Source: Candidatus Poribacteria bacterium
GTDB taxonomy: Bacteria > Poribacteria > WGA-4E > UBA9662
Length of the DNA stretch: 10,994 nt
Assembly (NCBI GenBank): GCA_002729015.1
Contig: PBVO01000016.1
Coordinates: 22,254-33,247, forward strand
Direction of reading: 5' to 3'
Shown here: positions 6,318 to 10,994 of the stretch, one piece after another
Layout of the letters: each line of letters begins with the position of its first letter
Numbering within the stretch: the stretch's first letter is position 1
Program-made: the position numbers and the translations under genes
Notes under the pieces: model-generated
Database searches by the model: none
What the model was told of the DNA's origin: nothing
The model's input: the letters and a program-made list of their open reading frames with translations, nothing else

Positions 6318-9300
6318 TTAGTACCTCTTCAGCTCAGCGATAAATTGCTGCAGTAAAATCTGGCCCTTCAAGCCATGTCTATCGTTTGGTCCAATGTACA
6401 TATCGTGAGAATTATAGTGAAACTTTGCCCTTTCTAACATGTGTGATTCTATCACGAAATTTATCCCAAGAAACTTTGTTTTTCGTGGGACCATCAGCTC
6501 GATCATATTTCCAATCGTTCCGTCAAACCATCTAAAGAACTCGAAGAACTTCGGAAGATTAAGTTTTGTTTGAAGTCTATGGAAGTATACATCTCTAAGT
6601 GCAGCCATGTCTGGATAGTCCGGACTAAACTGAAGCTCAGGCCCTCCGATGTAATTGTCTAGAGCATCTAGCGTTCCGAATATGTTAACAATATCTTCGT
6701 TAAGCGCTTGTGTAACTGAAATTTCCACGCTGAATCGGGTATCATCTCTTGGCGACTCATTAGCTGGAATTGCATAAAGGGGCGCAAAGCTTCCACCATG
6801 AAGCTCTACATTTTTTCTAGACTTAAAGCTTCTTACTCTTACCTTGTTCCCTGTTTTTGCTTGATCAAAGTTAGGTGACAGCATTGCAAAATCCCACGTC
6901 TCTGGAGATATAACCCTTGTGTCAGGCTGAAATCCCGAACCTGAAAGGTGGAAGTTGTTTTGACTGAAGTCAAAGATTTTTAATGTTCCGTCTGCTGCGG
7001 ATTTTGTTACGGGCTGATCAAACGATGCATCGATCCTTAGTCTCTCAAAAGATCCCGACATTTTCTTATTGAAATTGAAATTCAATTTCGGATTTATAAC
7101 ACCCAAAGATTTGTAGTTGAGCGTGTGCTCTTTTGTCTCACGCTCTGTCAAGCCTTTTGACCAGAATCTTACTTGTGCAACTCGCCCACCAAAGAATGTC
7201 TCGTTGTTTAGCATCGTTGCTTGATCCCAGTAATTAAGTGATCCTGTCGAATTACCATCGTTACCGTAAGCAGAACCTGACGCAAAGGTCAGACCCTGAT
7301 TTCCTATCGTAAAAAATGATCCACTAGCGTTGTATGTGCCTGTCAAAACTTCACATACATTTACCAAACCGGCGCGGTGATCATTGATCCACTTGTTGTT
7401 TGTGTTGTACTGTATTATTCTACCGTTTTTAACAGTACCTGATCTTAAGAAATATGAGGAAGAAACAATTGATCCTGTCAAGTCATTTCTTACACGTCCA
7501 AACGAAACGTGCCACTTCTCTCCATTGAAGACATCGGCACCAGTAAGGGGTAACTTAAATACAGGGCCACTCACCTGCGGTCGGATAAACAGCGTTAGTG
7601 ATCCTGTGGTCTGCAAATCTAGTGAACCTGAGAAGGCAACAAGATTTGCCCACATACGATGTGCGACTGCACCCTGATCGATAGGCCCTACGGATCCTGT
7701 AGTGCTGAATCTGACAAGGCTTTGAGTTACATGATTGTTAATACCAGTCTCGCCCTTCTGTGGGAATCTGTAATACCCCTCGTAGGTCCAAGAGCCCGAT
7801 GTTAATAGACCGTCGCACTCATCTGACCTAAACGGCGTCTCTTTGAACTCTCCGGCGTAGATATTGCCTCGTGGTGCAGAATTATGAATTAGCTTAGCCT
7901 CGTGTGGGCCCAACACTCTTGCCCAAACTGCCCAGTCTGAAAGTGCACCTGTCAAATAAGCTCTATTTAGCGCAGGATCTGAGTCTCCATAGACACTTCC
8001 TATTCGGACACCGTGCTGTTGCGATCCTGTAGAGGCTGCACTATACGATCCCGTTGCTGCACCTGAGGTGTTCTCTGTCAAAAGCGCACCATTCAAATAT
8101 AGCTTCATGCCGTTTGTGCCTTTTGAACCATCATACGTTGCCAGAACGTGATTCCACTTCCCAACAACATTGTTTATGTTGCTGTCTCCCGTCCAATCTG
8201 GAATGTACTGCGCGGTTTTTCTCAAGAGCTTTGAGTGACTAGCGCCATCAAATATTTCAAATGCCAAACCGTTTCTTTTAGAGCCGGATTGGGCTAATCC
8301 AGGGGTTGTTGATGCTGTTACATAAAGTCTTGCGCCGAGTCTAAAAACTACACCATCAATTGTTTCGGAGTTTCTAAACGGTGCGCCGAACGATCCTGTT
8401 CCAATTTGAAAAAGCCCTTGATTTGTACCTGTAGCTAGAAGCTTAAACCACCCACCCACTGACCATGGGGCATCGTTGCCTTCGCCATCTGACATTGACA
8501 TGTAAAAGCTTGATGATATCCACTCAGTCGTTCCCTTGCTAGGATCGCGGTTGAGCAGAACTGATTTCATTTGCCCGTGTGTGTCGCCCACGTGCTTGGT
8601 AAACGGTGAGCTGTCTGAAAGAACTGCCGGCTTGTCTTTTATCGCGTGTGAAGCCTCTCCATTCGGGCCTGAATTCGGGCCATGCTTAAGCAGCAAGCCT
8701 TCGAGCACCCCTTCTGTTTCATTATATCTTCGACCGTCGGCTTCATCATAGTGATAAGTTGCATCAATACTGTCACCAACAGCTGGCGCTGATGGGTTGC
8801 TGCGCCAACTGGCAGGCTCGATTATACCACACCAAGAAGCACTAATCGTATAGACAGAGTCCATCTTATATTTGTGTGGACGCCAATGATGCACTAGATC
8901 TGAATTTCCGTCAGATCCTGTGTTGTAGCCCGGATCAAAAATCTTGTCGAACCTAACTGATCTATTACCTACTGGTTCGGGTACACCGGGTTCATCACGA
9001 TCTGTTATTAAAAATGGTGACTGAACAAATGGGCGCTTAGAATGCTTTCCTACGTGATCTACAGTTCCCGCATCTTTAGCATAAGATCCTGAGAAAACGC
9101 CCAGAGCGTTCATCTCAGTATAGGCATCACGGACGTCTGTTATATTTCTAGTTGGCGCGCCGCCGAACTCTCTAAATCTAAAAGTACGATCTGGGTTAAT
9201 GCCCATATTGCGCATAAAGACCTTGATTCCATGAATCGTCCCCTTAGACTTTATTAGCTCTGAAGTATCTGAAAGTATTCTTCTCCAGACGATGTTTTGA

Positions 9301-10946
9301 ATTTTTTGCAGGGAATTAGTTGCAACCTTTGGCTCTATTACATGTCCTCTCTTCCCTAAGAACTGATCTATTGACGCCTCAGGGAACATCTCGGGAAGAT
9401 GAAATCCGTAATACTGCGCAAAGAACGGCAAGAACGTGTCTGCAATAGTTCCTTCTTCGACCCTGTCGACATGCATCAATTTTCCAAACTGATCGATGAA
9501 CATCTTCATTTCGTCAAAATATTTTGCCCACGTGAATAACAAAGCAGCCATAATTTGGGGAGAGCCGACTTTACCGCCACCTGGGAAGTCTTCTCTAGAG
9601 CTGTAGGCTGCACCTGTATCTCCCAACTCTTTGTCTTGACCAAAGCCCTCGTAAACTGCGGCTTCATCTAGATAGTGCTTGGGTACCAGCTTTGTAATCA
9701 TGTTGGGATTGTTCGAATCGTAAAGCGCACCTGATGTTAGCAGATCAGAGTTTACGTCTAGCAGCGGGCTATAAGATGGGAACAAGACTGGGTTGTCTTC
9801 AGGCATTTCTAACAAAACAGGGTTTGTCAATCCCTTTGTTTCCCTAGAAGATGAATGAAAGCTAGTAATAGATCCGTGGAGCGAATTTCCGGAATAATCT
9901 AGAATTGTAGAATTACCCGAGTACGATCCGGTTGGCTCATTAAACTTAAAGTACAAGCGAAGCGATTTCCGCGGACTTATATTAGACCATTTCTCTCTGT
10001 CTATGCCTCTTGTATTTCGAGGGGCATGCCAAAGCCTAAACTCATCTAAAGATCCTGAAAACTGCTCGTTAAATGTTACTGTTGAAGCCTTCTTTCCGAT
10101 AGTGCCTGAGTATATGTGATTACTTCCCGAGCCAATTGTCATGGTGCTTTCGGCAAAACCGAAGTCATAAATCTCTGTTGTGTCTGAGCCTGTTATGTAA
10201 AGTCCGTCCCTATAGAGCTGAACTTGATGAATTCCCGGAACGCGATTAAACTGTGCACAAACATGAGTCCAAGCACCTTTTTGTATTTTCATTGAAGCGC
10301 TGGCATGCAAAGAACCTGATGACACTATCATTTTTAGAGTTCCGGACGGTTCTGTCAAAGGAGTGTCCACCATGTATACAGTAAATCCATGGTGAATTCC
10401 TCCACCTGGGGCAGAAGCCGGCTCAGTTGTGCCGGAGATTCTCTGTACAATTACTTGACTTCCAGAGGGAATTGTTCTGGACGCGCTGGCATGTGTATAA
10501 GCAGCTGAACCACTGGGAATGTTAATATGAAACTCAAACCCAATTGTCTTGTTCGCACCTGGATCGATTACAGGATCGCCTGATTTATCTCTAGAAAGAG
10601 TCGGCATGTATGTTCCAGCTGCATCTTGAAGCTCTATAAATTGTGCTATAGCTGTTCCATCATTTTGGTATCCACCAAAGTTGAGATGTCCCATATGTTT
10701 TGGAAACTTATCAAATACCCACTTTTCGAATCCCGTAAGACCGTCCATGAAGTCAATTGACTCTCCTCTAGAACCGTCAAAAGGATAGTAGTTAATAATT
10801 CTTTCAAAAGCTACGTTAACTTTAGATTCAGCTGAGTTGAAGAACGTGTGGTTTTCAAACTTAGACCAATCAATGGGAAGCTGCTGAGTTGATTTTAGCG
10901 GACTTCCGGGCGGATCATTTCTAAATGAGCCCGTGGTACTAGTCAT
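6318..10946 (-). CDS. Giant baseplate/tail structural protein with P2 gpI-like core and three LamG-like domains
   Basis: A 1542-aa virion protein, probably a baseplate component that also carries lectin-type domains; no enzyme motif is seen. LamG-like domain A covers about residues 134-315 (WTHVCAQFN at 226, LYRDGLYITGS at 244, GSLDEFRLW at 298). A helical core at about 460-597 contains LPFFAQYYGF (506) and IKSKGTIHGIKVFMRNMGI (565), resembling the LP.LA..G and KGT...l..lG pattern of the P2 gpI tail family. LamG-like B is about 826-1020 (WSVGGWFKL, WNHVLATYDG, KLYLNGALL) and C about 1045-1275 (GRVAQVRFWSKGL at 1254). A helical C-terminal region (about 1405-1540) includes FFEFFRWFDGTIGNMIELM. 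It leads an operon and ends one base before gene 2. The ATG at 10946 has only a weak upstream GGA and the frame stays open for 16 codons to the window edge, so the N-terminus may be longer. The fold calls rest on motif reading; the structural class is fairly sure, the exact role is not. Confidence 0.85.
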   Translation of the reverse strand: MTSTTGSFRNDPPGSPLKSTQQLPIDWSKFENHTFFNSAESKVNVAFERIINYYPFDGSRGESIDFMDGLTGFEKWVFDKFPKHMGHLNFGGYQNDGTAIAQFIELQDAAGTYMPTLSRDKSGDPVIDPGANKTIGFEFHINIPSGSAAYTHASASRTIPSGSQVIVQRISGTTEPASAPGGGIHHGFTVYMVDTPLTEPSGTLKMIVSSGSLHASASMKIQKGAWTHVCAQFNRVPGIHQVQLYRDGLYITGSDTTEIYDFGFAESTMTIGSGSNHIYSGTIGKKASTVTFNEQFSGSLDEFRLWHAPRNTRGIDREKWSNISPRKSLRLYFKFNEPTGSYSGNSTILDYSGNSLHGSITSFHSSSRETKGLTNPVLLEMPEDNPVLFPSYSPLLDVNSDLLTSGALYDSNNPNMITKLVPKHYLDEAAVYEGFGQDKELGDTGAAYSSREDFPGGGKVGSPQIMAALLFTWAKYFDEMKMFIDQFGKLMHVDRVEEGTIADTFLPFFAQYYGFHLPEMFPEASIDQFLGKRGHVIEPKVATNSLQKIQNIVWRRILSDTSELIKSKGTIHGIKVFMRNMGINPDRTFRFREFGGAPTRNITDVRDAYTEMNALGVFSGSYAKDAGTVDHVGKHSKRPFVQSPFLITDRDEPGVPEPVGNRSVRFDKIFDPGYNTGSDGNSDLVHHWRPHKYKMDSVYTISASWCGIIEPASWRSNPSAPAVGDSIDATYHYDEADGRRYNETEGVLEGLLLKHGPNSGPNGEASHAIKDKPAVLSDSSPFTKHVGDTHGQMKSVLLNRDPSKGTTEWISSSFYMSMSDGEGNDAPWSVGGWFKLLATGTNQGLFQIGTGSFGAPFRNSETIDGVVFRLGARLYVTASTTPGLAQSGSKRNGLAFEIFDGASHSKLLRKTAQYIPDWTGDSNINNVVGKWNHVLATYDGSKGTNGMKLYLNGALLTENTSGAATGSYSAASTGSQQHGVRIGSVYGDSDPALNRAYLTGALSDWAVWARVLGPHEAKLIHNSAPRGNIYAGEFKETPFRSDECDGLLTSGSWTYEGYYRFPQKGETGINNHVTQSLVRFSTTGSVGPIDQGAVAHRMWANLVAFSGSLDLQTTGSLTLFIRPQVSGPVFKLPLTGADVFNGEKWHVSFGRVRNDLTGSIVSSSYFLRSGTVKNGRIIQYNTNNKWINDHRAGLVNVCEVLTGTYNASGSFFTIGNQGLTFASGSAYGNDGNSTGSLNYWDQATMLNNETFFGGRVAQVRFWSKGLTERETKEHTLNYKSLGVINPKLNFNFNKKMSGSFERLRIDASFDQPVTKSAADGTLKIFDFSQNNFHLSGSGFQPDTRVISPETWDFAMLSPNFDQAKTGNKVRVRSFKSRKNVELHGGSFAPLYAIPANESPRDDTRFSVEISVTQALNEDIVNIFGTLDALDNYIGGPELQFSPDYPDMAALRDVYFHRLQTKLNLPKFFEFFRWFDGTIGNMIELMVPRKTKFLGINFVIESHMLERAKFHYNSHDMYIGPNDRHGLKGQILLQQFIAELKRY
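6323..6329 (-). promoter_or_regulatory. Shine-Dalgarno site of the 1740-aa gene
   Basis: The minus strand reads AAGAGGT, then six bases, then ATG at 6316. The site lies inside the last codons of the upstream 1542-aa gene, whose TAA ends one base before this ATG. It supports this start and suggests re-initiation or coupled translation. Confidence 0.7.
9147..9569 (-). other. P2 gpI-like helical baseplate core inside the 1542-aa protein
   Basis: Residues 460-600 form a predicted mostly helical segment. It starts with a Trp/Phe-rich helix (MAALLFTWAKYFDEMKMF), continues with DTFLPFFAQYYGF, and ends with WRRILSDTSELIKSKGT and GIKVFMRNMGI. The spacing of the LP.xA.xYGF and KGTxxGIxxxxxxxGI elements resembles the P2 gpI tail-protein family, which belongs to the baseplate wedge of contractile-tailed phages. 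The match is by eye, not by a profile search. Confidence 0.55.
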
Positions 10947-10994
10947 CGATCCACTTAAGGCAGCAGCAGAAATATTTTCGACAGTCGACCTGCC

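Noticed and set aside
7071..7089. Inverted repeat GAAATTG-AAATT-CAATTTC, a possible terminator hairpin
   Set aside because: It is short, AT-only in most pairs and lacks a T-run. It falls inside codons for an Asn-Phe-Asn-Phe-Asn stretch in the middle of a lectin region.
697..10057. The heptamer CAGGATC recurs about 13 times on the minus strand and rarely on the plus strand, like a Chi-type or uptake signal
   Set aside because: Twelve of the copies I located encode Ser/Thr-Gly-Ser in frame (codons ending CA, then GGA TC). Protein composition and codon choice explain the word and its strand bias.

Overview
The window looks like part of the virion-structure region of a tailed bacteriophage (Caudoviricetes). 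Nothing in it looks like a metabolic, replication or mobile-element gene. All coding capacity is on the minus strand: three very long, tightly packed open frames rich in Ser, Thr, Gly and Asn, with few Cys and no visible signal peptide or membrane segment. They are built from lectin-like beta-sandwich domains (LamG / concanavalin A-like). A helical segment in the first protein resembles the P2 gpI family of baseplate proteins and points to a contractile-tailed phage. The protein sizes (1542, 1740 and at least 364 aa) and the domain style recall large virion proteins of uncultured, often marine, phages. That placement is from memory and is inference; no host can be named from this sequence.

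Layout in transcription order (right to left). (1) 10946 down to 6318: a 1542-aa protein with an N-terminal LamG-like domain, the gpI-like helical core, two further LamG-like domains and a helical C-terminal region. Its frame stays open to the right edge, so its true start may lie outside the window. (2) 6316 down to 1094: a 1740-aa modular protein with about four copies of a roughly 100-residue beta-rich module, a possible reelin/MAM-like jelly roll, and a C-terminal LamG-like domain that appears interrupted by one of the modules. (3) 1094 down to the left edge: the N-terminal 364 residues of a third protein that opens with a LamG-like domain, which again seems interrupted by copies of the module.

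The genes are separated by one base (gene 1 to gene 2) and by a one-base TAATG overlap (gene 2 to gene 3). Each downstream start has a Shine-Dalgarno-like site inside the end of the preceding gene, so they very probably form one late operon with coupled translation. I see no promoter, terminator, tRNA, CRISPR array or insertion sequence, and there is no non-coding stretch longer than a base or two between genes.

The working model is inference: protein 1 is a baseplate-anchored protein carrying lectin domains, and proteins 2 and 3 are co-produced large tail or baseplate decoration or fibre proteins that display many carbohydrate-binding-type domains to the host surface. The most notable point is the apparent nesting of one repeated module inside LamG folds in two neighbouring genes.
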